Assembly (NCBI GenBank): GCA_030429205.1
Contig: JAUICZ010000007.1
Coordinates: 1 to 64,000, forward strand
Direction: 5' to 3'
DNA: 64,000 bases
Origin: Bacteroidia bacterium
GTDB lineage: Bacteria > Bacteroidota > Bacteroidia > Chitinophagales > Chitinophagaceae
Positions 8,115 to 17,113 of the stretch are shown one piece after another (within the stretch, counting starts at the first letter, position 1; each line of letters opens with the position of its first letter). Under the pieces are notes generated by a model, which saw nothing but the letters and a program-made list of their open reading frames with translations, searched no databases and was not told the origin of the DNA. The position numbers were made by a program, and so were the translations under genes.

Positions 8115-9668
8115 GTGAGCGACAAACAATTCAAGACAGATTCAGGCATTGAGATAAAGCAAGTATACACCGAGCCATCGGACATGAACGAGCAACCCGG
8201 CGAATATCCATATACCCGTGGTGTACATCCGGGCATGTACCGCAGTCGTTTATGGACGATGCGCCAATATGCAGGGTTCAGCACGGCAGAAGAATCTAAC
8301 AAGCGTTACCACTACCTGTTAAGCCAGGGTGTGATGGGATTGTCTGTAGCTTTCGACTTGCCTACACAAATAGGTTACGATTCTGATCATGATATGTCAG
8401 AAGGTGAGGTAGGCAAAGTAGGTGTGGCCATCGATTCTTTAGAAGATATGGAGATACTCTTCAAAGACATCAAGTTGGAAGAGATCTCTACCTCTATGAC
8501 CATCAACGCTACAGGATTTATCTTGTTAGCCTTGTACATTGCTCTTGCTAAAAAACAAGGTGCAGATATCAAGAAGATATCAGGTACTATACAAAACGAC
8601 ATACTGAAAGAATACGCGGCACGCGGCACATACATATACCCGCCTGCACCATCTATGCGTATCATCACAGATATATTTGAGTATTGCAGTAAAGAAGTGC
8701 CTAAGTGGAATACCATTTCTATTTCGGGATACCACATTCGCGAAGCAGGTTCTACAGCCGTACAGGAGCTAGCATTTACTTTAGCAAACGGTAAGGCTTA
8801 TTTAAAAGCTGCCATCGACAAAGGGCTAGACATTAACGTATTCGCAAAACGTTTGTCTTTCTTCTTTAATGCACACAACAATTTGTTTGAAGAGGTGGCG
8901 AAGTTCAGAGCAGCTCGCCGCATGTGGGCAAAGATCACTAAAGACCTAGGCGCTACAGACCCTAAAGCACAGATGCTGCGCTTCCACACACAAACGGGGG
9001 GCAGCACGCTTACAGCACAACAACCAAAGAACAATATCGTTCGTGTATCGTTACAGGCATTAAGTGCAGTATTGGGTGGCACACAGTCGCTACATACTAA
9101 TGGTTACGACGAGGCGCTTTCTTTACCTACAGAAGAGGCAGCAACCATCGCGCTACGCACACAACAGGTTATAGCTTTTGAAAGTGGTGTAACTGAAACA
9201 GTTGACCCGCTGGCAGGTTCATATTTCGTTGAGCAAATGACAGACGAAGTAGAAGCAGAAGCATGGAAACTCATCGACAAAATAGATGTGATGGGTGGCG
9301 CGGTAAAAGCCATCGAACAAAACTTTATACAAGAAGAGATCGCACGTTCTTCATACGAGTACACAAAAAATATTGAATCAGGAGATAAGATAATCGTCGG
9401 TGTCAACAAATTCACAGTTGAAGAAGAAGAAGACACACCTGTTTTAAAAATTGACGACACCATCCGTCAGGTACAATCTGATAAATTATCTAAGCTGCGT
9501 GAGAAACGTGACAGCGCAAAAGCCCAGGCTTGCTTAAACACCATCAAAGAAAAAGCAGCAACCAGCGAAAACCTGATGCCTTTTGTTATTGATGCGGTAG
9601 AGAATTTATGTACACTGGGCGAGATAGCCGATACACTTCGTGATGTATGGGGTGAGTACAAAGGCTAA
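8115..9668 (+). CDS. Methylmalonyl-CoA mutase-type acyl-CoA mutase, large subunit
   Basis: 517 aa, the TIM-barrel substrate domain of adenosylcobalamin-dependent acyl-CoA mutases. It shows the family signatures [20 protein letters not shown] near 32-52, [16 protein letters not shown] near 82-97, [18 protein letters not shown] near 295, and [16 protein letters not shown] near 335. At this length it lacks the C-terminal B12-binding domain of single-chain mutases, so it needs a separate small subunit, as in isobutyryl-CoA-mutase-like enzymes; none is encoded in the window. The start is GTG. Substrate (methylmalonyl-, isobutyryl- or another acyl-CoA) is not decided by sequence alone. Confidence 0.88.
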   Translation: MSDKQFKTDSGIEIKQVYTEPSDMNEQPGEYPYTRGVHPGMYRSRLWTMRQYAGFSTAEESNKRYHYLLSQGVMGLSVAFDLPTQIGYDSDHDMSEGEVGKVGVAIDSLEDMEILFKDIKLEEISTSMTINATGFILLALYIALAKKQGADIKKISGTIQNDILKEYAARGTYIYPPAPSMRIITDIFEYCSKEVPKWNTISISGYHIREAGSTAVQELAFTLANGKAYLKAAIDKGLDINVFAKRLSFFFNAHNNLFEEVAKFRAARRMWAKITKDLGATDPKAQMLRFHTQTGGSTLTAQQPKNNIVRVSLQALSAVLGGTQSLHTNGYDEALSLPTEEAATIALRTQQVIAFESGVTETVDPLAGSYFVEQMTDEVEAEAWKLIDKIDVMGGAVKAIEQNFIQEEIARSSYEYTKNIESGDKIIVGVNKFTVEEEEDTPVLKIDDTIRQVQSDKLSKLREKRDSAKAQACLNTIKEKAATSENLMPFVIDAVENLCTLGEIADTLRDVWGEYKG

Positions 9669-10750
9669 GGAATTTCTATAGTCATTCTGCGATACTGTGC
9701 AGGAAGGTTTTCCCAATAGAATACATCGTACACCACTTTGTAGTAACTATTGATACCATCTTCCTGATCTAACATTCTCAGGTATTGGTCGTACATGTCA
9801 TTACTGTAATGCTGCACCTCGCTTTTGTACTGTTTTCGTATTTGCTTCAGAGTATCTATATGCGATAAAATAAGTGGGCTTAATTGCTCTTTCAGTCTTT
9901 TTGCGGCATTGCTGTCTACACGGTACAACCTTGAATGTGTATATAGCCACATATTGAAATAGGCTGAGTAATTAAACGCAACATCTTTTGTTCTGGTGCT
10001 GAGTATATATGCCATCAGGTTAGCATCACCTTCGTGAGCAATACCTGTTTGGTGTGCCATCTCATGCGCCATCACAAAAGGTTTCATAAATCGAGGCAAC
10101 TCATTATTGATCTGCCCTTCTCCTGTAAACGGATTGTAATATCCTTGTATCCCGAAGTAGTTCAAATTCTCCCCCAACATAGATGCTTTTACTGCTAAAC
10201 CATTTTTAGCAATAACAGAGTTGGTATAGTTACGATATAGAAATTTCGCACGTCTGTTCAGGTTGCTGTAATCAGCCGTAGGTTCCTTTGCGGCATAGTA
10301 GTTCAACCGGGTTACCATTAAGCTATCCAGATCGTACAGCATGGCTTTGGGCACTAGTTTTATACTTGGTTTCAACCAATGTGCAGACAACTCCGGCTTG
10401 TAATAGTTACCGCCCCACCCCAACAGGAAAACTATATACAGCCACACTATACTTGAATAGGTTCTGCCGATAAGCCCGACCAGTTTTTCTTTTTTAGTTT
10501 GAAAACGGAATAGGTAACTGATGAACTTCAGCGTTCCGACAATCAGAGAAACGCTCATGGCGATGTAAAACACATCTCCTAAACTAAACCCTGCAAAACC
10601 TGTTACCTGCTGCCTGAATATCTGGAAAGGCTGAAACACATGCACACTATACCACGCTACCATAGCACTGCTATATGCCAGCGATATATGAAATACCGCA
10701 GCGAGTAACAACAGCAATGAGATGATCCTGAAATACAGCCGCCTGAACAT
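9665..10750 (-). CDS. DUF3810-like membrane protein with HExxH motif
   Basis: About 361 aa from the preferred start at 10750 ([10 protein letters not shown]); an in-frame start at 10789 would extend it to 374 aa. Three N-terminal membrane helices are followed by a soluble domain with [20 protein letters not shown], that is HEMAH plus a downstream glutamate, the pattern of a zinc metallopeptidase. I assign it to DUF3810. It ends tail-to-tail with the mutase gene, overlapping by 4 bp. Substrate unknown. Confidence 0.75.
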   Translation of the reverse strand: MFRRLYFRIISLLLLLAAVFHISLAYSSAMVAWYSVHVFQPFQIFRQQVTGFAGFSLGDVFYIAMSVSLIVGTLKFISYLFRFQTKKEKLVGLIGRTYSSIVWLYIVFLLGWGGNYYKPELSAHWLKPSIKLVPKAMLYDLDSLMVTRLNYYAAKEPTADYSNLNRRAKFLYRNYTNSVIAKNGLAVKASMLGENLNYFGIQGYYNPFTGEGQINNELPRFMKPFVMAHEMAHQTGIAHEGDANLMAYILSTRTKDVAFNYSAYFNMWLYTHSRLYRVDSNAAKRLKEQLSPLILSHIDTLKQIRKQYKSEVQHYSNDMYDQYLRMLDQEDGINSYYKVVYDVFYWENLPAQYRRMTIEIP

Positions 10751-10858
10751 AGAGCCTGCAAAATATTGGTTTTGCACCAAACAAAGCATTTGCTACGCTG
10801 TTTTATGAATAGCTTTAACAACTGACACTGCCAGTTATTAGTTAACTTTACGCCGTTT

Positions 10859-12088
10859 ATGAAATCGTTCGACGTTCCCGTACATTATCGCAGTCCGCTG
10901 ATAACAGCTATTAAGCAACAACGCAAGGCAGACGACAGGATGAAAAAAGATTTTTCTCCTACACAGTTGGCTTTGGGCGACGTAAATATATTTCTGGCAC
11001 GCCACTTCGGTTTTTGCTATGGTGTGGAAAATGCCATTGAGATCGCTTTTCGTGCTGTGGCTGAAAATAAAGACAAGCGTGTATACCTGCTGAGCGAAAT
11101 GATACATAACCCGGGCGTAAATGCCGACCTGCTGGACATGGGTGTACAGTTCATTATGGATACCAAAGGCAATATGCTGATGGACTGGAACGAATTAACG
11201 AGTGATGACATCGTCATCATACCGGCATTCGGAACAACAATAGAGCTGGAAAACAAACTAAAAGAAAAAGGCATTGAGCCATCGCGATATGAGACTACCT
11301 GCCCCTTTGTAGAAAAAGTTTGGAACCGTGCCGAGCAGATTGGTAAAAAGGGATATACTATTGTGGTGCATGGTAAACCCCGCCACGAGGAAACACGCGC
11401 CACCTTCTCGCACAGTAAAGAGAATACCCCCACGGTTGTAGTTAAGGACATGAGCGAGGCAGAACACTTAGCTAAGTTTGTTACAGGCGAATTACCTGCC
11501 GAACAGTTTTACACCGACTTTAAACACCAACACTCTGACGGCTTTGATGTAACCAAAGATCTGCAACGCATAGGCGTGGTGAACCAAACCACTATGCTGG
11601 CGAGTGAGACACAGGGCATTGCCGATTTTTTAAAGCAGGTGATGATTGAGCATTACAGTTTAGCTGCCGAGCAGATTGCTGAACGTTTTGCTGATACCCG
11701 TGATACACTTTGCTATGCCACCAACGACAACCAAAGTGCCGTAATGGGTATGCTGGCACAAAAGGCCGATCTGGCGATAGTGATCGGTGGGTATAACAGC
11801 AGTAACACTTCTCACTTGGTAGAGTTGTGCGAAGAAAAAATGCCTACCTTTTTCGTAAAGAACGAAAGCTGCCTGCTGGACGATAAACTCATCTCGCATT
11901 TTAACCTGCACACGCACGAAGAAACAACAACAGAAAACTACCTGCCCGCTAAACGACCATTGAACATTATGGTAACCAGCGGCGCTTCTTGCCCCGATGC
12001 TTTGGTAGAAGGTGTGGTAAACCGTATTGCAGAACTAACGGACAAAGAAATGGAGCTACAACACACCGTCAGTGAGTGGGTGGGATAA
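10859..12088 (+). CDS. ispH: 4-hydroxy-3-methylbut-2-enyl diphosphate reductase
   Basis: 409-aa IspH (LytB), last enzyme of the MEP pathway, which reduces HMBPP to IPP and DMAPP with a [4Fe-4S] cluster. Cluster cysteines are visible at C53 (HFGFCYGVENA), C148 (ETTCPFVEKVW) and C285 (DTLCYATNDNQS); a further CPD motif lies near residue 377. It is the long form (about 400 aa) seen in Bacteroidota, cyanobacteria and plants, with a 40-residue N-terminal extension. A near-consensus -7 element (TAACTTTA) lies only 9 bp before the ATG. The other MEP gene in the window is ispD at 40.2 kb. Confidence 0.96.
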   Translation: MKSFDVPVHYRSPLITAIKQQRKADDRMKKDFSPTQLALGDVNIFLARHFGFCYGVENAIEIAFRAVAENKDKRVYLLSEMIHNPGVNADLLDMGVQFIMDTKGNMLMDWNELTSDDIVIIPAFGTTIELENKLKEKGIEPSRYETTCPFVEKVWNRAEQIGKKGYTIVVHGKPRHEETRATFSHSKENTPTVVVKDMSEAEHLAKFVTGELPAEQFYTDFKHQHSDGFDVTKDLQRIGVVNQTTMLASETQGIADFLKQVMIEHYSLAAEQIAERFADTRDTLCYATNDNQSAVMGMLAQKADLAIVIGGYNSSNTSHLVELCEEKMPTFFVKNESCLLDDKLISHFNLHTHEETTTENYLPAKRPLNIMVTSGASCPDALVEGVVNRIAELTDKEMELQHTVSEWVG

Positions 12089-12143
12089 CATGCCCAGGCT
12101 GCTGCTTTTTTTGTAATTTGTATTTAGCCAAACTGTTATTTGC

Positions 12144-13022
12144 ATGAAGCAATACCCTATCTTACTCCTGTTACTGTTATTATTATCCTGCGATACAAGC
12201 GACAACCAGGAACCATTAATAGGGATTGAGATGAGCGATTTGAAAATTCCCGACCCGGAGGCAGATACACGAGCTAGAAACGGTATCATATTTCAGGTAT
12301 ATACTGATACTGCTGAATATTTCTTCAACAAGAAAAAAAATCTTAAAAGCCTTATAGGAGACAGTATTGAAAGGATAGTATACAATGAGCATGGCCGAGA
12401 GGTATTCCATTATTCCGATACATACAAAAGGTTTGATGTGGGAAGAATGTTTACTGTTTATAATGAAAATGGCTGGGCATTGAAATGCCATGAAGCAGGC
12501 TGCTCTGCAGCCACTACAACATTTACCTACGACTGGCACCCTGAACAAAGAATATTATATAGATTTAGTCACGGTGGTTGGAACGACTCATTAACAGATA
12601 CCACCATGTTCCTGTTCGACGAAAATGCCAGATTAAACTCTATAGTGTTTATTACAGGAGTAGACGAGCCTTATGCAACACTATATAATTATGACACCAA
12701 AGGCAGGCTAGTTTCAAAATATTTTATAGCGCTTTCGCAAATACTGTTGGGGCGCTGCAACGTTTCCGAAGACCCAAATGCTGAATACAAGAAGTACTAC
12801 TACACCGGCAATAAAATTGATTCGACCGAATGGACATACTATAGCTATAGACGCGGGCATACGAAAAAAATAATCAACAAATGTTATTTTGATGAACGTG
12901 GGTTACCCTACCTATGTAATATACAAGACATGAAAAATGTGCTTGTCAACTCGTACCCTGATATACGTATGCACCAACATGCTTGGAAAAAATATTCTTT
13001 TTTAGAGAAGTTCAAAAAATAA
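12144..13022 (+). CDS. Putative lipoprotein of unknown function
   Basis: 292 aa. The N-terminus is a lipoprotein signal with a very hydrophobic leucine run and lipobox LLSC at about residue 16, so the mature protein is probably anchored to a membrane on the periplasmic or surface side. The rest is rich in tyrosine, asparagine and beta-prone segments of the form xxYDxxGRLxx, reminiscent of YD/RHS-like beta repeats or MORN-like strands, but no domain can be claimed. It stands alone after ispH. Confidence 0.7.
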   Translation: MKQYPILLLLLLLLSCDTSDNQEPLIGIEMSDLKIPDPEADTRARNGIIFQVYTDTAEYFFNKKKNLKSLIGDSIERIVYNEHGREVFHYSDTYKRFDVGRMFTVYNENGWALKCHEAGCSAATTTFTYDWHPEQRILYRFSHGGWNDSLTDTTMFLFDENARLNSIVFITGVDEPYATLYNYDTKGRLVSKYFIALSQILLGRCNVSEDPNAEYKKYYYTGNKIDSTEWTYYSYRRGHTKKIINKCYFDERGLPYLCNIQDMKNVLVNSYPDIRMHQHAWKKYSFLEKFKK

Positions 13023-13076
13023 CACTCCAAACTAAATCAGTAGCAAGTGGGTGTAACAGTCTTGTGTTGCAGACTA

Positions 13077-13784
13077 TCAATCATCAGACTCTGCCATCTT
13101 ATATAACTCGTTAATGATCTCAGCAGTTAACCGTAAAGATAAATACGTACCGGCGTTATCATTATAATTCTTAAAATCGACAAACGGGGCTGTATCCTTA
13201 AGTACAAGAATCATATAATACTCATTTTCTAAAATGATGTTCCCGTTAAAATAGATAGCAACCTGAATTTCATGATCTGTGAACTTTATCAACCTTGTTC
13301 GCAAATTTGTACCTCCGTCAAAAATATTTTCCATAACATAATCGCCTAACTCATGGGCCATACTGTTTAAGAATCTATAATTTTCTATTTCTCCGTTTAC
13401 AAATCGTCCTGAAAAAGCAACGCTCCCGTCACTTAAATACTCTGTACCATTGCCATGATGCATATCATTTTTCCAATAGCCTTCGTATGATTTATATCCG
13501 TTTGCATAATACTGTATGCCATACCCCTCGTTACGGCCTTCTTTGATATTACCTACATACTTTCCACCTTTATAGCCGTCCTTATCATACCATTGTATAG
13601 TTCCATATCCATGGCAGTACCCTCTATAGCAATCGCCACTCCAGGTAAAGGGGCCATTTGTTCTGTAATAGCAATTGGAGTACATACTTTTCACCCATGA
13701 AGTTTGGGCTTTGCCGTATGTAAACGACAATAGAATTAATAAGATAGTACCGGCAGTTTTAACAAGTAATGTTTTCATGTACAT
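13077..13784 (-). CDS. Secreted MORN-repeat protein
   Basis: 235 aa with an N-terminal signal peptide (hydrophobic core about 8-22, ending GKAQT). From about residue 47 to 135 it carries four or more MORN-type units (YxGxxxxGxxxGxG), for example GKYVGNIKEGRNEGYGIQYY and GYWKNDMHHGNGTEYL. MORN repeats form a beta-hairpin scaffold used for binding or surface exposure. The last 100 residues have no recognised domain. The true start may be M3. Convergent with the lipoprotein gene. Confidence 0.8.
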   Translation of the reverse strand: MYMKTLLVKTAGTILLILLSFTYGKAQTSWVKSMYSNCYYRTNGPFTWSGDCYRGYCHGYGTIQWYDKDGYKGGKYVGNIKEGRNEGYGIQYYANGYKSYEGYWKNDMHHGNGTEYLSDGSVAFSGRFVNGEIENYRFLNSMAHELGDYVMENIFDGGTNLRTRLIKFTDHEIQVAIYFNGNIILENEYYMILVLKDTAPFVDFKNYNDNAGTYLSLRLTAEIINELYKMAESDD

Positions 13785-14016
13785 AATAGTTTAGTTTTTG
13801 AAACCCTGTACGGGTTAACAAACAGTGTGAAAAAATCTCTGCTACAGAACAACCTTTTTACGGATTATGCTGTTGCATGATGCAAAACTGATTAACATGT
13901 ACTTTTATAACTATACCTATGTGTAGGTAATTTCTGTTTGTACTACTATATAGCCCTACGGTATTACAGGTATCTATTGCCGCTTATACCCGAAAAAGAT
14001 TGTAATTTAACCCCTG

Positions 14017-14868
14017 ATGAAAACATCGCTAGAACACCTGCCGATTAGCAAGCAAGCGGATATACAACATATTGTGGAGCTGATATTGAAAAAGATACAG
14101 CCCGAGAAGATAATACTGTTTGGCAGCTATGCTACGGGCAAGTGGGTAGAAGACCGCTATACCGAAGGGCACATTATGTACGAGTACATCAGCGATTATG
14201 ATATACTGGTAATTACCCGCCGCGACGAACGCAAAAAAGATTACGAGATACAAGACCAGGTCATCAACACCTTTCGCCCGCGTACCCCCATTAATATTAT
14301 TGCCAACGATATTGATAAAGTAAACCAAGACCTGGAGCGCAGCCAGTACTTTTTTACCGATATAAAGAAAGAAGGCATACTGCTGTACGATGCGGGTAAT
14401 ATACCGCTGGCAGAAGCCAGAGAACTAAGCAACGCAGAAAAGAAACAGATAGCGCAAGACGATTACGACCAATGGTCTAAAACAGGAAATGAGTTTTTGA
14501 TTAGTGCAGTAAGTAATGCAGAAAGAAATTCAAACAACATCGCAACCTTTGAATTACACCAAGCGAGTGAGGCGATATACAATGCAGTGATGCTGGTGTT
14601 TACAGGCTACAAACCCAAAACACATAATATAGAGATGCTGTACCATTACAATAAAAACCACTCGAAAGAGCTGGCGATGGTATTTCCACAAAACACCGAT
14701 GAAGAGACCCACCTATTCAAACTACTGAAAAGCGGCTATATAGATGCCCGCTATAATAAAGACTTTACCATCACCCCCGAAGAACTGCAAACACTCATAA
14801 CGCGCGTTACGCGTTTAAAAGACATCGCCGAGCAGATTTGTACGGAGAAGATCAGGAGTTTTGAGTGA
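14017..14868 (+). CDS. Nucleotidyltransferase-HEPN fusion protein
   Basis: 283 aa. The N-terminal minimal nucleotidyltransferase domain has LFGSYATGK at about 34-42 and the metal-binding acidic pair in ISDYDILVI near 59-67. A linker leads to a C-terminal HEPN domain (about 145-280) with KTHNIEML. The HEPN catalytic motif RX4-6H is not seen; the matching stretch reads ARYNKDF. In two-gene MNT-HEPN toxin-antitoxin pairs the transferase inactivates the HEPN RNase; here both are one chain and the RNase motif is degenerate, so a toxin role is doubtful. It ends 4 bp from the convergent TIR operon. Confidence 0.8.
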   Translation: MKTSLEHLPISKQADIQHIVELILKKIQPEKIILFGSYATGKWVEDRYTEGHIMYEYISDYDILVITRRDERKKDYEIQDQVINTFRPRTPINIIANDIDKVNQDLERSQYFFTDIKKEGILLYDAGNIPLAEARELSNAEKKQIAQDDYDQWSKTGNEFLISAVSNAERNSNNIATFELHQASEAIYNAVMLVFTGYKPKTHNIEMLYHYNKNHSKELAMVFPQNTDEETHLFKLLKSGYIDARYNKDFTITPEELQTLITRVTRLKDIAEQICTEKIRSFE

Positions 14869-14872
14869 GGGG

Positions 14873-15367
14873 CTACCCTTGTCTTCCTGCTATTTTATAG
14901 GCTTCTTCTATCCAATTCTCAATATTATTGTAACCATCGTTATCGTTCCAACTATATGTTTTGAATTTTTCAGACAATTTCATTTTCCGAAAGTCTTCAT
15001 ATATCTCGTAATCATCTAATGGATTATGTCCTTTATATAGTAATCTACTATCATGGAACCCTTTCATACCATTAAGGTGTATTCCTACAATACCTCTTTT
15101 CTCTTTATATGCTTTATCTATCTCATACTTAACCCACTTTCTGGCATGTGTATCTTTCCCTATGCAAACGATTACAACGCTTGTATTTAACATTTGAGTA
15201 TCAATCCAGTCTTTGATTCTATAATCTCCTTTTTGTTTTATTGTTTCCCAATCAGCTTTATCTAAAAAAGTCTGTGCTCTATCTTTAAGTAACCCTGAAT
15301 GCCTAATTCTTGAAACTCTGACAATATCATTTTCATAATGAAAACTAAAAAACACTCTTCTTCTCAT
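14873..15367 (-). CDS. MTH538/ThsB-type TIR-like protein
   Basis: 164 aa from the ATG at 15367. The start RRRVFFSFHYENDIVR and the later ARKWVKYEIDKAYKEKRGIV are signatures of the MTH538 TIR-like family (DUF1863), which includes ThsB, the NAD-using signal producer of Thoeris anti-phage systems. The equivalent of the catalytic glutamate is E82 in KWVKYEI. It is the third gene of a tight leftward operon: its ATG follows the TAA of the 3-TM gene after a single base. A longer in-frame start at 15400 overlaps that gene and is less likely. NADase activity is inferred, not seen. Confidence 0.85.
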   Translation of the reverse strand: MRRRVFFSFHYENDIVRVSRIRHSGLLKDRAQTFLDKADWETIKQKGDYRIKDWIDTQMLNTSVVIVCIGKDTHARKWVKYEIDKAYKEKRGIVGIHLNGMKGFHDSRLLYKGHNPLDDYEIYEDFRKMKLSEKFKTYSWNDNDGYNNIENWIEEAYKIAGRQG

Positions 15368-15368
15368 A

Positions 15369-15785
15369 TTAAATGCTTTTTGCAATAAAAATTGATACAC
15401 ATATTAAAAGGGGATAAAAAAGCAATAACGTTGAAGAAAACAATGAAGTTGTAAATCCACTTCCTTTTTTAGAATGGGATTTATAGTCCATTGAAAAATC
15501 TATTTTGCCTTCTTTTAATAATCTAACATGATCATATAAATCTCTATACCCCCTCTCTGTTGATATAAAGAACGCATCTAAGATCCAAAACAGTATTGAT
15601 ACTAATGGACAGAAATACGCCAATACTTCTATATTCTTACCTTCATTAAACAAAACAAATAGTGCTGCCACTATTGTTACTAGCCATCCCTTTAACATGA
15701 ACGAATTAACATTCATTCTAGTAATTGTTAACTGAATAAACTCTAAGTGTTTTCTTTTATTCTCTCCCATATACCATGTTTTCAT
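15369..15785 (-). CDS. Small membrane protein of the TIR operon (candidate effector)
   Basis: 138 aa with an N-terminal amphipathic helix containing MNVNSFMLKGW, then membrane segments at about 32-49, 53-75 and 114-136. A conserved-looking LFWILDAFFISTERGYRDLY follows the second helix. I recall similar NSFxxKGWxVTLV proteins beside TIR-like genes, but the family has no name known to me. The topology fits a membrane-disrupting effector triggered by a TIR-made signal, although no ligand-binding domain is visible. It sits 3 bp after the TIR-domain gene and 1 bp before the ThsB-like gene. Function inferred only from context. Confidence 0.7.
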   Translation of the reverse strand: MKTWYMGENKRKHLEFIQLTITRMNVNSFMLKGWLVTIVAALFVLFNEGKNIEVLAYFCPLVSILFWILDAFFISTERGYRDLYDHVRLLKEGKIDFSMDYKSHSKKGSGFTTSLFSSTLLLFYPLLICVSIFIAKSI

Positions 15786-15788
15786 ACC

Positions 15789-16487
15789 CTATGGGCAAAG
15801 TTCGTACAATGTATCAAGTGAATCCGCTCCTGTAGCGAAGTTCGTTCTTTCCCACTCTTGCAATGTATTTAAATCTATTGTCTTTAGATGACTTAAATCT
15901 ACATTGTACTTAATTGCTATATCTTCATTCAATTCATCTTGAATAGCTTTATTAAAAACTTTGGTTTGTCTTTTCAATAACCTCAAAGGAGTTTTCTTGC
16001 GAATAATTTCAGATGTTACAATTTCTGAGTAAATCCATGGAGAGCTAGTCTTTGTTACATTATCTTTTAAAGTAACTGAGCTTGGAGTATTCAGAAAAAA
16101 CATACATTCTGCCTTATCTATCATTTTACAAAGGGCGACAGATAACATCATATGGACATGGCTTGTCGTACGATTTCGCTTCTGATAATCATAAGTGTGA
16201 CCACCTTCGTTTTTGCAAAATTCATTATCAAGAACTCTCAATAGGGTATCTGAATTTCCCCATAAGGTATGGTCTACAAAAACTTTTAATCCGAACTCTT
16301 TTGCTAAGAAACCTGATAAACAAATAGCCAAATCACCATCATCATGGGAATGAGAAACAAACACATCTGCATCTATGGCAGGGAACCAGTCATCTTGCAA
16401 TTTAGAGCCATCAATTTCTATTTGTTTTTTTAAGCCAGTTATTATCTCCCTTGTGTTTTCTGACTGAATTAATATACCCTTAGACAT
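15789..16487 (-). CDS. TIR-domain-like protein, first gene of operon
   Basis: 232 aa from the preferred ATG at 16487; an in-frame ATG at 16535 would give 248 aa but coincides with the expected transcription start. Counting from the longer start, DVFVSHSHDD (57-66) is the first TIR strand, FGLKVFVDHTLWG (81-93) follows, and SPWIYSEI (165-172) carries the putative NADase glutamate E171. About 75 residues without a known domain follow. Cytosolic. A perfect -33/-7 promoter precedes it and two tightly packed genes follow. With the downstream ThsB-like gene it gives two different TIR folds in one operon. Confidence 0.8.
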   Translation of the reverse strand: MSKGILIQSENTREIITGLKKQIEIDGSKLQDDWFPAIDADVFVSHSHDDGDLAICLSGFLAKEFGLKVFVDHTLWGNSDTLLRVLDNEFCKNEGGHTYDYQKRNRTTSHVHMMLSVALCKMIDKAECMFFLNTPSSVTLKDNVTKTSSPWIYSEIVTSEIIRKKTPLRLLKRQTKVFNKAIQDELNEDIAIKYNVDLSHLKTIDLNTLQEWERTNFATGADSLDTLYELCP

Positions 16488-16539
16488 ATATTCTTCACTA
16501 AGAGAACTTATTTTAAGATTGAACCCCCTATACATATCT

Positions 16540-16569
16540 CAAAAATACTCTATTTAAACGCTTACACAA
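16540..16569 (-). promoter_or_regulatory. Promoter of the TIR operon
   Basis: Minus-strand TTG (16567-16569), 19-nt spacer, TATTTTTG (16540-16547): a full Bacteroidota -33/-7 pair. Transcription would begin near 16533-16536, so the ATG at 16535 would be leaderless and the ATG at 16487, preceded by GTGAAGAAT, is favoured. Confidence 0.7.
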
Positions 16570-16667
16570 CCGTGAAAATCACCCTATTAAAATCTCGTAT
16601 TATTGTTATAATAGCGTTTCGTGAGATTGCTTCGTCGCTTCATTCCTCGCAATGACCAGAGAGGTGT

Positions 16668-16818
16668 AGTCCGGCAGTGCCAAGGTACTGTAGCCTATCA
16701 AGGCCACGCCCGCTAATTATGAAAGCCTGTGCTGAACTTGATTCAGTACCTATTAGCGAGGTCTTTTCTTTGTTAGTGTTCCTTAATAATAAATAAGATT
16801 GTCATGCTGAACTCGATT
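16668..16818. repeat. 151-bp direct repeat, copy A
   Basis: It matches 16963-17113 over the full 151 bp without gaps, with about ten substitutions by eye. Copy A breaks off inside the final palindrome (CTGAACTCGATT then unrelated sequence), whereas copy B continues into the complete palindrome. Confidence 0.85.
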
Positions 16819-16962
16819 ATCTCGTTCATGATGTCTTTTTAGCGGTCTCAATGAGTGCTCGCAATTCAGCATCTCGAGTGATGAGTGGTTGCGAGACCCT
16901 GAATCAAGTTCAGGGTGACAATAATGGGTTGTTTGTAATGACGGGAGAAAGTAGAGGCAAAC

Positions 16963-17113
16963 AGTCCGGCAGCGCTAGGGTACTGTAGCCTATCAAGGCC
17001 ACAACCGCTAATTAGGAAAGCCTGTGCTGAACTTGATTCAGTACCTATTAGCGGGGTCTTTTCTTTGTTAGTGTTCCTTAATAATAAATAAGATTGTCAT
17101 GCTGAACTCGATT
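16963..17113. repeat. 151-bp direct repeat, copy B
   Basis: Second copy of the repeat, 295 bp after copy A and in the same orientation. It includes the palindrome at 17024-17044 and runs into the complete ATGCTGAA/TTCAGCAT hairpin at 17099-17119. Confidence 0.85.

Noticed and set aside
13801-13816. AACCC/GGGTT hairpin upstream of the MORN gene
   Set aside because: Only five base pairs, without a T-run; it lies on the 5' side of the gene and has no clear role.
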